Of a stretch of 64,000 nt of DNA, positions 33,407 to 42,151 are shown piece by piece. Under the pieces are notes generated by a model. It saw only the letters and a list, made by a program, of their open reading frames with translations. It did not search any database and was not told where the DNA came from. The position numbers and the translations under genes are program-made. Location: the NCBI GenBank assembly GCA_028715505.1, contig JAQURS010000003.1, positions 50,510 to 114,509 of the forward strand, read 5' to 3'. The stretch's first letter is position 1. The number at the start of each line of letters is the position of its first letter. Source of the DNA: Patescibacteria group bacterium. GTDB taxonomy: Bacteria > Patescibacteriota > Patescibacteriia > 2-12-FULL-60-25.

Positions 33407-34087
33407 ATGCAAAGCCAGAAGCTAACCAAATCAAAGCCGGGCGTGCCGGCCCAAAGCTACTTGAACATCGCGGAGGTTAAGGAAGACGTGGTGGTGCTGA
33501 AAGACGGCACGTTGCGTTCGGTGCTGCTCGTTTCGAGCATCAACTTCGCGCTCAAATCGGAAGACGAGCAAAACGCCATCGTTCAGGCTTACATGCAGTT
33601 CTTGAACTCGCTGGATTTCCCGGTCCAGGTGGTCATCCAATCGCGCCGCATGAACATCGACGAATACATGTCCAAACTCAAGGAAGCCGAGATGGTGCAG
33701 AAAAACGAACTGCTTCGCAACCAAATCATCGATTACCGGTCGTACGTGCGCCAGTTGGTCGACTTGGCCGAAATCATGCAAAAGCGTTTTTACCTGGTCG
33801 TCCCTTTTGATCCGACTTACGAAGGCAAAAAGGGTTTCATGGACAGGGTCAACGGCATTTTCTCGCCGCTCATGACCATCCATCTCACGGAAGAGAGGTT
33901 CAAGACCCACCGGAGTGCGCTTATGCTGCGCGTCAACAACGTCATTTCTGGTTTGCAGGGCATGTCGTTGAACGCCGTGATGCTCGACACGCAAAGCCTG
34001 ATTGAACTTTATTACACGGTTTACAACCCCGAGCTTTTCGAAACGCAGCGCATGACCGAAATCGGCAAGCTCCAAATTGAAGGATAA
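33407..34087 (+). CDS. TraC-like domain protein preceding VirB4
   Basis: A 226-aa protein with VKEDVVVLKDGTLRSVLLVS, INFALKSEDEQNAIVQAYM, FLNSLDFPVQVVIQSRRMN and a later YLVVPFDP. This matches the small TraC-like domain protein that commonly precedes VirB4 in these loci. It has no Walker motifs. A role in the ATPase base of the secretion machine is inferred from association. Confidence 0.85.
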   Translation: MQSQKLTKSKPGVPAQSYLNIAEVKEDVVVLKDGTLRSVLLVSSINFALKSEDEQNAIVQAYMQFLNSLDFPVQVVIQSRRMNIDEYMSKLKEAEMVQKNELLRNQIIDYRSYVRQLVDLAEIMQKRFYLVVPFDPTYEGKKGFMDRVNGIFSPLMTIHLTEERFKTHRSALMLRVNNVISGLQGMSLNAVMLDTQSLIELYYTVYNPELFETQRMTEIGKLQIEG

Positions 34088-34092
34088 AAAAT

Positions 34093-35994
34093 ATGGCATT
34101 CCAAACTTCCGAACAAAAGAAGCTCGACGCGTCCAAGCTGGCCGCGGGCGGCATCAAGCTGGTCAAAGGACCTAGCGCCGATGAGCTTAAAAAGAAGCAG
34201 AGCGAGGAAAAAACCGCCCTGGAAGAGGAGCGGATATATCGTCGCGGCGTGGCCAGCATCAAAGACTTGATCGCGCCTTCGGCCATGAAGGTGGAGGCCA
34301 GTTTTATTTCGCTTGGCTCGGTTTACGCCCGCACCATCTTTATCGTGACTTATCCGCGTTACGTTTCGGTCGGCTGGGCATCGCCCATCATCAACTTGAA
34401 CGCCATGATGGACATCGCCATGTTTTTCTACCCCATCAAATCCGACGTCATTTTGAAGCAATTAAAAAAGAAAGTGGGTATTTTGGAAGCCAATATCAAC
34501 ATGAAGGCCCAAGAAGGGAAACCGCGCGATCCACAGGAAGAAACGGCGCTCCGCGACATTGAACAGTTGCGCGACGACCTGACCCAGGGCATCGAGCACT
34601 TTTTCCAATTCGCCTTTTACACGACCTTTTATTCGCCGTCCAAGGACGAGCTGGAACGCCTCTCGTCTTCCGTCGAATCGACTTTCGGATCAATGTTGAT
34701 CTACACCCGCCGCGCTTATTTCCAGGCCGAACAAGGTTTCAACTCCACCATGCCTTTGGGTTTGGACGAGCTCATGATCACTTTTAACATGAGCACGTCG
34801 CCCATTGCCTCGTCTTTTCCGTTCACCTCGGCCGAGCTGACCTCTGACGAAGGGATTTTGTACGGCGTTAATCGCCATAACAATTCGCTCATCATCTTCG
34901 ACCGTTTTTCGCTCCAAAACGCCAACATGGTCATCTTCGCCACTTCCGGCGCCGGCAAATCATACACGGTCAAACTTGAGGTTTTGCGCTCCATGATGCT
35001 TGGCGTGGACGTGATCGTCATCGATCCGGAAAAGGAATACAAATATTTGTCCGACGCGGTCAATGGCACTTACATCAATATTTCGCTTTCGTCTGAATCG
35101 AAAATTAACCCGTTTGATTTGCCGCGGCCCATGGGAGGCGGGGATACTTCGGTTGAGGACATCATCCGAAGCGCGGTCATCACTTTGAAAGGCTTGCTCC
35201 GCCTAATGCTCGGCAAGGTCAGCGTGGCCGAAGATTCCATCCTTGACCGGGCTTTGCTCGAAACTTTCGCCAAGAAGGATATCGTACCCGGCGTCGACCT
35301 CTCGGCCGTCGAAGTCCCGATTTTGCAAGACTTCCAGGATATTTTGGAAGGCATGGAGGGGACCGAAGATCTCGTGGTCCGCCTTAAAAAATACACCGAG
35401 GGCACTTTTGCCGGGCTTTTGAATTCGCCGACCACGGTGCGCATGAACAACCAACTGGTCGTCTTCTCGGTTCGCGATTTGGAAGACGAGCTGCGTCCGA
35501 TCGGCATCTACACCATCGTCAATTACATTTGGAACCAAGTCAGGTCGGAGCGCAAAAAACGCATCCTGGTCATCGACGAAGCCTGGTGGCTCATGCAATA
35601 CGAGGATTCGGCCAAATTTATCCACGCTTTGGTCAAACGCTGCCGCAAGTATTACTTGGGCGTCACCACCATTACGCAGGATGTGAACGACTTTTTGACT
35701 TCGCCTTACGGCCAGGCCATCGTGACCAACTCGTCCATGCAGCTTCTGCTTAAGCAAAGTCCAGCCTCCATCGACCTGGTTGCCCGCGTCTTTCTTTTGA
35801 CGCAATCCGAGAAATATCTGCTGCTCGAGTCCGGCAAAGGCGAAGGTATTTTCTTCGCGGGCGCCAAACACGCGGCCATCCAAGTCGTGGCTTCTTACGC
35901 CGAAGACCAGATCGTCACGACCGACCCGCGCCAGCTCTTGAAGATAGAAGAGGAGAAAAAGAAATTCGCCGAATCAACCCAACCTCAAACGTAA
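34093..35994 (+). CDS. virB4: VirB4/TraC-family secretion ATPase
   Basis: A 633-aa protein. The N-terminal VirB4 domain includes SVYARTIFIVTYPRYVSVGW. Walker A is at about 283-290 (TSGAGKSYT), the DPEKEYKYL region follows, and Walker B is near 491 (ILVIDEAWWLM), then TQDVNDFL. It energises pilus assembly or substrate transfer. GAAGGAT lies upstream of the ATG. The N-terminal VirB4 region is present within this gene, so it is not the second half of a split gene. Confidence 0.93.
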   Translation: MAFQTSEQKKLDASKLAAGGIKLVKGPSADELKKKQSEEKTALEEERIYRRGVASIKDLIAPSAMKVEASFISLGSVYARTIFIVTYPRYVSVGWASPIINLNAMMDIAMFFYPIKSDVILKQLKKKVGILEANINMKAQEGKPRDPQEETALRDIEQLRDDLTQGIEHFFQFAFYTTFYSPSKDELERLSSSVESTFGSMLIYTRRAYFQAEQGFNSTMPLGLDELMITFNMSTSPIASSFPFTSAELTSDEGILYGVNRHNNSLIIFDRFSLQNANMVIFATSGAGKSYTVKLEVLRSMMLGVDVIVIDPEKEYKYLSDAVNGTYINISLSSESKINPFDLPRPMGGGDTSVEDIIRSAVITLKGLLRLMLGKVSVAEDSILDRALLETFAKKDIVPGVDLSAVEVPILQDFQDILEGMEGTEDLVVRLKKYTEGTFAGLLNSPTTVRMNNQLVVFSVRDLEDELRPIGIYTIVNYIWNQVRSERKKRILVIDEAWWLMQYEDSAKFIHALVKRCRKYYLGVTTITQDVNDFLTSPYGQAIVTNSSMQLLLKQSPASIDLVARVFLLTQSEKYLLLESGKGEGIFFAGAKHAAIQVVASYAEDQIVTTDPRQLLKIEEEKKKFAESTQPQT

Positions 35995-35997
35995 ACT

Positions 35998-36636
35998 ATG
36001 TTATTCGACCGCCGCCGCATGGCGCTTTTCCTAATCGGTTTCGGAGTCTTGTTGCTGGCTTTTGGGATTTGGATCCTGGCCGGCATGCTTTGGCCCAAAA
36101 AACCGGCTGATACCACCGGCAACCGCGAACCGCAAGCCATCCAAAGGGATATTAAACCTCAACCGCAGACCATCGCCCTCGTGCCAAAGGTCCAAGGCAC
36201 GAGCACGGCCGAGCAAGTTAGTGCCCAAAAAGTTTCCGACCTGCAGGAAGCCAAACGAATGGCCGAATCGGTCGTTGCCCGCATGGGCTCCGGCACGAGC
36301 CAAGACGGATTTTTGGGATATGACGACGCCATGCAAAGCGGGACGTCAAATTTCCAGGCGTATTTGAAGGCAGAACAAGCCAACCTGCGGGCCCAGCATC
36401 CAATCTCAGGGCCGCTTTACGGCATAACGACCAGGGCCGTGGCCTCCAGTGTCACTGAAGGCGATGAAGGATCAGATAAAATCGTCGTGAAAGTTCAATC
36501 TCAAAAAGTAGAAGACGCGGGAGACCGTTCCAAACCAACCAACATCATTTACGAAGTGGCGACCGTTACGTTCCAAAGGCAGCCGGGAGGCCGGTACCTG
36601 GTTAGCGACATAAGATTCTCGCCCGCCAACCTGTGA
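35998..36636 (+). CDS. membrane-anchored hypothetical protein, 212 aa
   Basis: One N-terminal helix (MALFLIGFGVLLLAFGIWILAGMLW, quoted in part) with the rest outside or in the periplasm-like space. A Pro/Gln linker (about 40-65) and a C-terminal domain follow (SDKIVVKVQSQKVED, IIYEVATVTFQRQPGGRYLV) that looks like an NTF2 or small beta domain. It follows VirB4 by 3 nt, which suggests an accessory part of the machine. Its stop overlaps the GTG start of comF. Confidence 0.7.
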   Translation: MLFDRRRMALFLIGFGVLLLAFGIWILAGMLWPKKPADTTGNREPQAIQRDIKPQPQTIALVPKVQGTSTAEQVSAQKVSDLQEAKRMAESVVARMGSGTSQDGFLGYDDAMQSGTSNFQAYLKAEQANLRAQHPISGPLYGITTRAVASSVTEGDEGSDKIVVKVQSQKVEDAGDRSKPTNIIYEVATVTFQRQPGGRYLVSDIRFSPANL

Positions 36637-37289
36637 TCCAGGAGTTGAAGCAATGGGCTTTGGGATTTTTATTCCCGTCTTTTTGCGTTTCATGCCGCAC
36701 GTCCGGGGAGTGGTGGTGCGAAGACTGCCGCCAAAGCGTTCAAAAAAACACGGATCAAATATGCCCCGCGTGTCTTTCGATGGGCGATCATGAATGCGCT
36801 GGGACATTACCTTTCAAACAAGTTTGGTCACTTGGTTATTACCATGACCCTAAACTCCGGTCGGCTATCACTGCCTTAAAGTTCAATGGCACGTCGGCTT
36901 TGAAAGACGACCTTCGGAAGTTCGTATCGGATCGTTTGCCGGTTTTGCCGGAAGGCGCGGTTATGATTCCCATGCCATTAGCTGAAAAGCGTCTCAAAGA
37001 GAGGGGATTCAACCAAGCCGAGTTGATCGCGGCACTAATCGGAAATTTTAGGACGGATTGCCTCATCCGTTCCGTTCATCGCGACCCGCAATCATCCATG
37101 GCGCATGATTTGGTAGAACGCGGAATGAATATCAGACATTGCTTCAAGACAGTTGGAGACGTTCCAAAAAATATCATCTTAATTGATGACGTTATCACGA
37201 CCGGCGCCACGGCAGCCGAGGCCGCTAGGGTCCTCCTGTCCGCCGGCGCTGAAACGGTTTCTGTTTTGACGCTTGCAATCGGGGCATAA
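36633..37289 (+). CDS. comF: ComF family phosphoribosyltransferase-like protein
   Basis: A 218-aa protein with an N-terminal zinc part (CVSCRTSGEWWCEDC ... CPACL), then a PRTase fold with MIPMPLAEKRLKERGFNQAE and the PRPP loop IILIDDVITTGAT. ComF proteins are needed for DNA uptake in competent bacteria. The GTG start overlaps the previous stop by 4 nt, so it is the last gene of the T4SS-like operon. Confidence 0.9.
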   Translation: MIQELKQWALGFLFPSFCVSCRTSGEWWCEDCRQSVQKNTDQICPACLSMGDHECAGTLPFKQVWSLGYYHDPKLRSAITALKFNGTSALKDDLRKFVSDRLPVLPEGAVMIPMPLAEKRLKERGFNQAELIAALIGNFRTDCLIRSVHRDPQSSMAHDLVERGMNIRHCFKTVGDVPKNIILIDDVITTGATAAEAARVLLSAGAETVSVLTLAIGA

Positions 37290-37294
37290 GAGGT

Positions 37295-37321
37295 TTGACA
37301 TTTGAAAATGGCGGGTATAAA
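37295..37321 (+). promoter_or_regulatory. promoter for the 37340-38095 gene
   Basis: TTGACA (37295-37300), 15-nt spacer, TATAAA (37316-37321). The short spacer is unusual. Confidence 0.5.
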
Positions 37322-37339
37322 AGGTTACGGGAGGAGAAA

Positions 37340-38095
37340 ATGGACCTTGAACAAGTGAATTTTCCTTTAATGCTGATCCGGCGCATCCGTATCAGCCGAG
37401 CTTTGGGCCGAGAAAGATATCGCCAGAAACTACAATACTGGAAACAAGACAAAGAGATTCTGGAGATCGCCAAGCGGGAACCATGCGCGTGTTCCATGGC
37501 TATCGTATTCGGCTTGGCAGGCTCCGGGCAACTCGACGTCTGGATAGATCCTGGTTTTAAACCCAGTTGTGAAGACCCGGACTCCATACACTATGAGTTG
37601 CATGGAAGTTTGCAAAAGTATCTAAAAAACATCCTTGGCAAACTACCAGAGTTCCGTGCGATGATAGACCGCAAGGAGTATATTTCCAGCGCGGTTTACG
37701 GCTACGCAAATGGCACGAGGCTCCTGGCGCTGGATAGTGCGAGTCTTTCCCCGGAGGTTCCGAGGGCATTATTCAGGGAAGTAGGCCTGCAAACTCCTCT
37801 GGCTACTGAGTTGCTTAGCATGGTGACACGCTACAGATTCAGTGGTTTTCACGGCGGAAGAGAGGCATACGGAGGGTTTGGCTGGGTATGGTGCCGCGGT
37901 ACGAAGGCCGATCTTGAGGAAGACGGGTTCATCATCCCTTCATTTGATGAGTTGCGGCAAGATAGTTATCTGTGGTTGGTGGCCAAACGGCACAACTTAT
38001 CGTATTCCAGCTACCTGCGGTTTCGTTGCCGGGCTTTGTCCGCCCACGCTGCCAATCAAAGCTGTGACTACGAAAGCTTGATAAAGGAAATGTAA
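37340..38095 (+). CDS. hypothetical protein, 251 aa
   Basis: GGGAGGAG lies just before the ATG at 37340, which I prefer to the upstream start at 37295 because that one overlaps the -35 box. The protein is soluble with an N-terminal basic helical part (LIRRIRISRALGRERYRQKL) and scattered aromatic residues (FSGFHGGREAYGGFGWVWC). No family recognised. Single-gene unit with hairpin terminator. Confidence 0.65.
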   Translation: MDLEQVNFPLMLIRRIRISRALGRERYRQKLQYWKQDKEILEIAKREPCACSMAIVFGLAGSGQLDVWIDPGFKPSCEDPDSIHYELHGSLQKYLKNILGKLPEFRAMIDRKEYISSAVYGYANGTRLLALDSASLSPEVPRALFREVGLQTPLATELLSMVTRYRFSGFHGGREAYGGFGWVWCRGTKADLEEDGFIIPSFDELRQDSYLWLVAKRHNLSYSSYLRFRCRALSAHAANQSCDYESLIKEM

Positions 38096-38104
38096 CACCC
38101 ACTG

Positions 38105-38130
38105 ATCTCCGGAAGTACCGGAGATTTTTT
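38105..38130 (+). terminator. terminator of the 37340-38095 gene
   Basis: ATCTCCGG and CCGGAGAT arms with loop AAGTA, then TTTTTA. Confidence 0.85.
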
Positions 38131-38158
38131 ATGGCGGTGTTAAACTTTCGTAAAAGAA

Positions 38159-38181
38159 TAAAAAATAGCTCGTTAAGAGCT
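38159..38181 (-). terminator. terminator of the 38230-38466 gene
   Basis: Minus strand AGCTC/GAGCT stem followed by ATTTTTTATT. Confidence 0.7.
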
Positions 38182-38229
38182 TTGAGAAGGAGACGCTTTG
38201 CGTCAGTTGTCCCGTCCGCCTGGGTTCGG

Positions 38230-38466
38230 CTATTCGACTTTTGGCGGGATGGAACTGTAGCGATCCTCGTCATCGGAAGGGAATCCGCGGTCAAAGGACG
38301 GTACCTTGGGAGGCGGCGGCAGGCGATCATGATCGAGGGTGGGATGCTTTTCGTGCCATTTTCTCAGCGACCAGCCTATTTGGATGCCTATCGCGAGCAC
38401 GCCGAGTGCCAGGAGAATGCGCCAAACCGTGAGCGTTAAAATCTGGTCTAGATTGGCAAAGTCCAT
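38230..38466 (-). CDS. small membrane protein, 78 aa
   Basis: AAGGAGG lies 5 nt before the ATG at 38466. One transmembrane helix (ILLALGVLAIGIQIGW) near residues 17-35 is followed by a polar Pro-rich tail (DRLPPPPKVPSFDRG). No family recognised. A promoter and terminator frame it as a single-gene unit. A longer frame on the opposite strand is less credible. Confidence 0.65.
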   Translation of the reverse strand: MDFANLDQILTLTVWRILLALGVLAIGIQIGWSLRKWHEKHPTLDHDRLPPPPKVPSFDRGFPSDDEDRYSSIPPKVE

Positions 38467-38492
38467 GTTTGCCTCCTTCCCGGTTGCCACGG

Positions 38493-38521
38493 AATTTAGC
38501 AGGCTAAAGATTAACAGTCAA
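38493..38521 (-). promoter_or_regulatory. promoter for the 38230-38466 gene
   Basis: Minus strand TTGACT (38521-38516), 17-nt spacer, TAAATT (38498-38493). Confidence 0.6.
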
Positions 38522-38542
38522 TAATTGGGAAGATGTTCAAAT

Positions 38543-38573
38543 AAAAAAGGCTTCGTCCATGGGACAAAACCTT
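38543..38573 (-). terminator. terminator of the 38580-39905 gene
   Basis: Minus strand AAGG-TT-GTCC and GGAC-AA-CCTT arms with small mismatches, then TTTTTTATTT. Confidence 0.65.
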
Positions 38574-38579
38574 ACTGAG

Positions 38580-39905
38580 TTACGGATCGGCATCCGTTAT
38601 TGTAAATAGTGGTTCGCCGGATTGCTGCTCACTGCCGCGTTCGTATTGTCTAACGAATGTAAAGCCTGTCTGTGGTTCGCGACGGAACGTTTCAAGCGCC
38701 CGAGTTCGCGCTTCGGGCGACGCATGATATCCATCCGGCAGGCGACGGAACCGCGGTCGTATGATGCCGCTTCCACTGCTGCCGCCATGGCGCGTCCAGG
38801 TACCGGAGTTGGTGCGACCGGTCACGCCCATCACTATCATCCAGACGGCTCGTACGGCCACGAAGGCCAGTAATCTATCAGACCATGTGAACATAGAGTC
38901 GGGTTCGTTAGTCCGACCGATTGCCGCGAGGTCGTTCGGTTCGAGATTGATTTCGAACAACCTTTCACTGCCGCCAATACGACGCTGTATGAACGTGGCG
39001 CGAAAACCGGGGAACGGTTCGCGTGGTTCGAAGCGTATACGACGCAATCCCGACTCGCGCAACGCTGGAATCGAGACTCTCACGCAATCGAGCCCTCCGT
39101 CGCGTAATCCCCACACAGGTTCTAGCATCATCTCAAGCCACATATCCTCATACGCCGAGCTGTAGGCTGCCATTTGCTCCTGCAGTTCGTCGCACAATTG
39201 GATAAACCGTTCATCTCGTGCGGCTATCGTTTCGAACCAACGCCCAAGATGCTGACCGGTCCATTCAACCAAGTCGTCAGGTGCCGGGAACCGATACGAA
39301 GCCGATTCTCCAGTTTGGCCTAAGAAGTTGTAACTGTCTCCCACTTGACTGTATGGCACCACCGAGTAAGTAAAATCGCCCATCGAGAATGATTCGGCGA
39401 TTTCACGGAAGAGATCGGTGTTTCCCGTTAGATGCATCTGTCGGAGGATGTTTGTCCAAGTGTGGGTATGATTTCTGGCCGATGCCTCCATCAATACCAT
39501 AAGGGCAAATAATCCACCATTACCATGTTGACTGTAATCGACCGTCACGTTTCTAGGCTCGATAACCTCCAAGAGTCGTTCGATGGTTGCGCAAGACGTC
39601 TCGAGCTCATCCGGGTAGCTACCCAAGCTTAAAACCACTAAACTCCTGAAATTGTCCTTGCCCGTGGATATAAACTCATCGAGTACCGAATCAAGGCGAC
39701 CAGCCGGCAAAGAGCGCGTGATGCGTCGTACGTCGGCTATGAGGGATCGAATATGTCCTGGCGGTTGAGAGACGGCAACTTCGATCAGGCTGTACAAGTA
39801 TTCCACTGTCTCAGCCGTGTCACGAAATAGGTTCTTATGAATGCGACCAAGTCGGTTGGCATTGTTTTGCCGGATTAGTCTAATCCATTGTTTCCTATCC
39901 GCCAT
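38580..39905 (-). CDS. hypothetical protein, 441 aa
   Basis: The ATG at 39905 has AAAGGTG upstream; an in-frame GTG 9 nt earlier is an alternative. The first 160 residues are helical (Arg-rich start, then repeats such as ETVEYLYSLIEVAVSQPPG and LVVLSLGSYPDELETSC). The middle is mixed and the last 100 residues are basic and Gly/Ser-rich (GRTNSGTWTRHGGSSGSG). No family or catalytic motif recognised. A TTGACA at 40004-39999 with a poor -10 (TTGAGT) may be its promoter. Confidence 0.65.
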   Translation of the reverse strand: MADRKQWIRLIRQNNANRLGRIHKNLFRDTAETVEYLYSLIEVAVSQPPGHIRSLIADVRRITRSLPAGRLDSVLDEFISTGKDNFRSLVVLSLGSYPDELETSCATIERLLEVIEPRNVTVDYSQHGNGGLFALMVLMEASARNHTHTWTNILRQMHLTGNTDLFREIAESFSMGDFTYSVVPYSQVGDSYNFLGQTGESASYRFPAPDDLVEWTGQHLGRWFETIAARDERFIQLCDELQEQMAAYSSAYEDMWLEMMLEPVWGLRDGGLDCVRVSIPALRESGLRRIRFEPREPFPGFRATFIQRRIGGSERLFEINLEPNDLAAIGRTNEPDSMFTWSDRLLAFVAVRAVWMIVMGVTGRTNSGTWTRHGGSSGSGIIRPRFRRLPDGYHASPEARTRALETFRREPQTGFTFVRQYERGSEQQSGEPLFTITDADP

Positions 39906-40006
39906 GGTGTTCACCTTTCAATGTGCGGGCCTTTGACTAATTCTATTAATCTTAGTTTTAGGCTGGAATGACAAAACTCAACCATTTATGGGCGGTTTTG
40001 TCAACG

Positions 40007-40033
40007 TAAAAACCGGTCGCTAAGCGATCGGTT
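40007..40033 (-). terminator. terminator of tRNA-Ser(GCT)
   Basis: AACCGGTCGC and GCGATCGGTT arms with loop TAA; T-runs occur on both strands. Confidence 0.75.
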
Positions 40034-40038
40034 TTATC

Positions 40039-40131
40039 TGGCGGAGAGGGAGGGATTCGAACCCTCGCGGGGCTTTAAGACCCCCTAGGAGATTAGCAAT
40101 CTCCCCCCTTCAGCCTCTTGGGTACCTCTCC
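40039..40131 (-). tRNA. tRNA-Ser (GCT)
   Basis: A 93-nt class II tRNA: acceptor GGAGAGG/CCTCTCC, discriminator G, encoded CCA, anticodon loop TTGCTAA, long variable arm (TAGGGGGTCTTAAAGCCCC). Confidence 0.94.
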
Positions 40132-40240
40132 GTGTTAATTTGGACGCCTGAAGGATATCAAATCGTGATGTTTAAGGCAAGATTTTGCTACAGACCGTTC
40201 TAATTCGAATCTCAATATATCCAGCCTGAGCCTTTTGAGA

Positions 40241-40257
40241 TATAATTCGTGCATAAT
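40241..40257 (+). promoter_or_regulatory. -10 region of the flavoprotein operon
   Basis: TATAAT (40241-40246) and CATAAT (40252-40257) precede the ATG at 40263 by 16 and 5 nt. Confidence 0.45.
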
Positions 40258-40262
40258 GTAAT

Positions 40263-41174
40263 ATGCCCAGATTAAAATTTACGGATGCTGAGTTAAAGCG
40301 GAAGCTGGGCGTCGACCAAAAGACGCTGGACCGCTTTAAGGCCGTTCGCCAGGCGGCCATAGAAGAAGCCAAAAAATTGGATCGCAAGGGCACGGCCATG
40401 AAAGTTCTGGGCATCTCCGGTTCGGCGCGCGAAGAAATGGGCATGGCGCAAGAAGAATCCAATTCAGAGAGGCTTTTGAAAGTTTGCCTTAAAGATTGCC
40501 AAAACCTGGGGGCTGAAACCGAACTTGTCCAGCTCCGGAAATACAATATCCAGCATTGTAAATGCTGTTATTCCAGCGTCAATACGCAATGCCACTTTTA
40601 TTGCTCGTGTTATCCCAAAGGCACTCCTCAAGGCGATGACATGAGTAATTTAATGTACGACAAAATTCTTGGAGCCGACGCCATAATTTTTGCCACACCG
40701 GTGAATAACTTTAAGATGTCGACTTTGATGGCCGCATTCATCGACCGGTGCATCAGCCTTGATGGCAGCTTGCAACCGGCGGATCCCAAATCGCCAAAGG
40801 ACAAAGCCCTTAACGTCAAGCACATGAAGTTCATCGAGCTTACGGCCGATGACGGCATGCCGGGTTCCGGGTTTGTGCGGCGCTTTTCCAATAAAGTCGC
40901 GGGTATCATCACGACGGGTCACGAAGAGGGAGCATCCATGGTTATCAGCAGCCTGTTCATGACGCTGAATAATTTTGGCATGATTTTCCCCCCATTTTCA
41001 CACATGTATGCCATGTCATCGGTTTGCTATCCGACTTACGCGGACAAGCCGATAGTAACTGGGGAATGCTACGAAGATGAGGTTGGATTATTGGCACAAA
41101 ACGTAATGACCGGCGTGAGGTTGGCGCGATCCGTCAAAAGTTCGGATTGGAAAAATGATTACCAAGCAAATTAA
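40263..41174 (+). CDS. NADPH-dependent FMN reductase-like flavoprotein with Cys cluster
   Basis: A 303-aa protein. After an N-terminal helical extension of about 45 residues, the flavodoxin-like fold starts with MKVLGISGSAREEMGMAQ (FMN phosphate loop). A Cys cluster follows near residues 100-118 (HCKCCYSS, QCHFYCSCYP), then ADAIIFATPVNNFKMSTLMAAFIDR. The cluster recalls iron-sulfur flavoproteins but the spacing differs; a metal site is possible. Probably a cytosolic redox enzyme with unknown partner, in an operon with the Cys-rich gene that follows. Confidence 0.8.
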   Translation: MPRLKFTDAELKRKLGVDQKTLDRFKAVRQAAIEEAKKLDRKGTAMKVLGISGSAREEMGMAQEESNSERLLKVCLKDCQNLGAETELVQLRKYNIQHCKCCYSSVNTQCHFYCSCYPKGTPQGDDMSNLMYDKILGADAIIFATPVNNFKMSTLMAAFIDRCISLDGSLQPADPKSPKDKALNVKHMKFIELTADDGMPGSGFVRRFSNKVAGIITTGHEEGASMVISSLFMTLNNFGMIFPPFSHMYAMSSVCYPTYADKPIVTGECYEDEVGLLAQNVMTGVRLARSVKSSDWKNDYQAN

Positions 41175-41184
41175 TCATAATCAT

Positions 41185-41403
41185 ATGCCAGTAACAAATT
41201 CAGAAGCTAATGTGGCCAAATGCGTATGCGGCAATTGTCCATCTTATAACGCCTGCATGGGCGGTCAGAGCGAAAAGCTATACTGCGCCATGGGTAAAAC
41301 CGCGTGCGAACTCGAGCACAAGGGTTGCGTATGCGGGGATTGCCCGGTTGAGCAGGAAAACAAGCTGGAGAGTGGCTTTTATTGCGGCCACGGCGCGGCC
41401 TAA
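41185..41403 (+). CDS. DUF2769-like Cys-rich small protein, 72 aa
   Basis: Cys-rich pattern KCVCGNCPSYNACMGG ... LYCAMGKTACE ... CVCGDCPVEQEN ... FYCGHG, which fits DUF2769. Ten cysteines suggest bound metal or an Fe-S cluster. The start at 41185 is used because the frame opening at 41155 would overlap the flavoprotein gene. Its position suggests a redox partner of that flavoprotein (inference). Confidence 0.75.
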   Translation: MPVTNSEANVAKCVCGNCPSYNACMGGQSEKLYCAMGKTACELEHKGCVCGDCPVEQENKLESGFYCGHGAA

Positions 41404-41426
41404 GAAAACACAAGGTATCCTTCATA

Positions 41427-41466
41427 CCCAGTCAGGCCTAGGGGACTATGGCGATTTTTTATTTAC
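41427..41466 (+). terminator. terminator, first copy of a repeated hairpin
   Basis: A hairpin region with core CAGGCCTAG and end GGCGATTTTTTATTTA; nearly the same sequence is at 42152-42192. Confidence 0.6.
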
Positions 41467-41602
41467 GAAATTAATAATAGTTTGACTCATCGTTTACCTG
41501 GCCAAATACTTGAACCCAAGGGGATACAGTTTACCGTTTTTGAAGAGGGGAAAGAGTATAGTTTTTGACTTAATAGCCCCCAAAGCCTATATGATTTTAG
41601 TA

Positions 41603-41631
41603 TTGACTCATTCTGTTTTACGTGCTTAAAT
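41603..41631 (+). promoter_or_regulatory. promoter for the 41677-42144 gene
   Basis: TTGACT (41603-41608), 17-nt spacer, TTAAAT (41626-41631). Confidence 0.55.
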
Positions 41632-41676
41632 CGCAAGAGTTCAAACTGCTGTTTTCACTCCAAGAGGGAGGTTCGC

Positions 41677-42144
41677 ATGTCATATCGATGCTTGTTCCTA
41701 GCGATCGTTGCTCTGCTCTTCTCCGTTGGCTGTAAGGACACTTCGGCCGAAGAAGCCCGTAAGGACATTTCCGAAGCGACGGGAAATGCCATGGTTGTCT
41801 GCATCGAGATGGATTCCGATGTGGGAGAAAGAATTGTTCAAGATTTGAGGGTTAACGGTAATGGGAGGCTCCACACTTTCTTCAAGATTCACGACAGGAC
41901 CTACTGCCGGAAAAACACGCTCGGGGAATTCGCGCGCTACTCGTTTTTTGGAAAACGAGAGATCAAGCGCTTGACCCTTAGCTACATGGCGGATAAGCCG
42001 CACGAGCTCCGGACCGTGGAGATCCCTTTGAACCACGGCATGTATGAGTTCATGGCGGGTGCTAACCCCCACATGCCCGTCATCGACGTCGCTCCTCGCA
42101 CTTCGGCGGATCCGGTTCTCCTTCCGCCCGGGATCCCCAGGTAA
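41677..42144 (+). CDS. lipoprotein, 155 aa
   Basis: AGAGGGAGG precedes the ATG. The lipoprotein signal ends LLFSVGCKD. The mature part is mixed alpha/beta with two more cysteines (VVCIEM, TYCRKN) and ends in a Pro-rich tail. No family recognised. Single-gene unit with its own promoter and terminator. Confidence 0.75.
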   Translation: MSYRCLFLAIVALLFSVGCKDTSAEEARKDISEATGNAMVVCIEMDSDVGERIVQDLRVNGNGRLHTFFKIHDRTYCRKNTLGEFARYSFFGKREIKRLTLSYMADKPHELRTVEIPLNHGMYEFMAGANPHMPVIDVAPRTSADPVLLPPGIPR

Positions 42145-42151
42145 ACTTATT

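Noticed and set aside
33407-35994. virB4 split by a frameshift or early stop
   Set aside because: The second gene already holds the full N-terminal VirB4 region and has its own upstream purine-rich site. The first matches the separate TraC-like domain protein usual in these loci.
38131-38439. Plus-strand frame of 102 codons
   Set aside because: It overlaps a minus-strand gene with Shine-Dalgarno site, promoter, membrane helix and terminator. Its start lies at the end of another gene's terminator.
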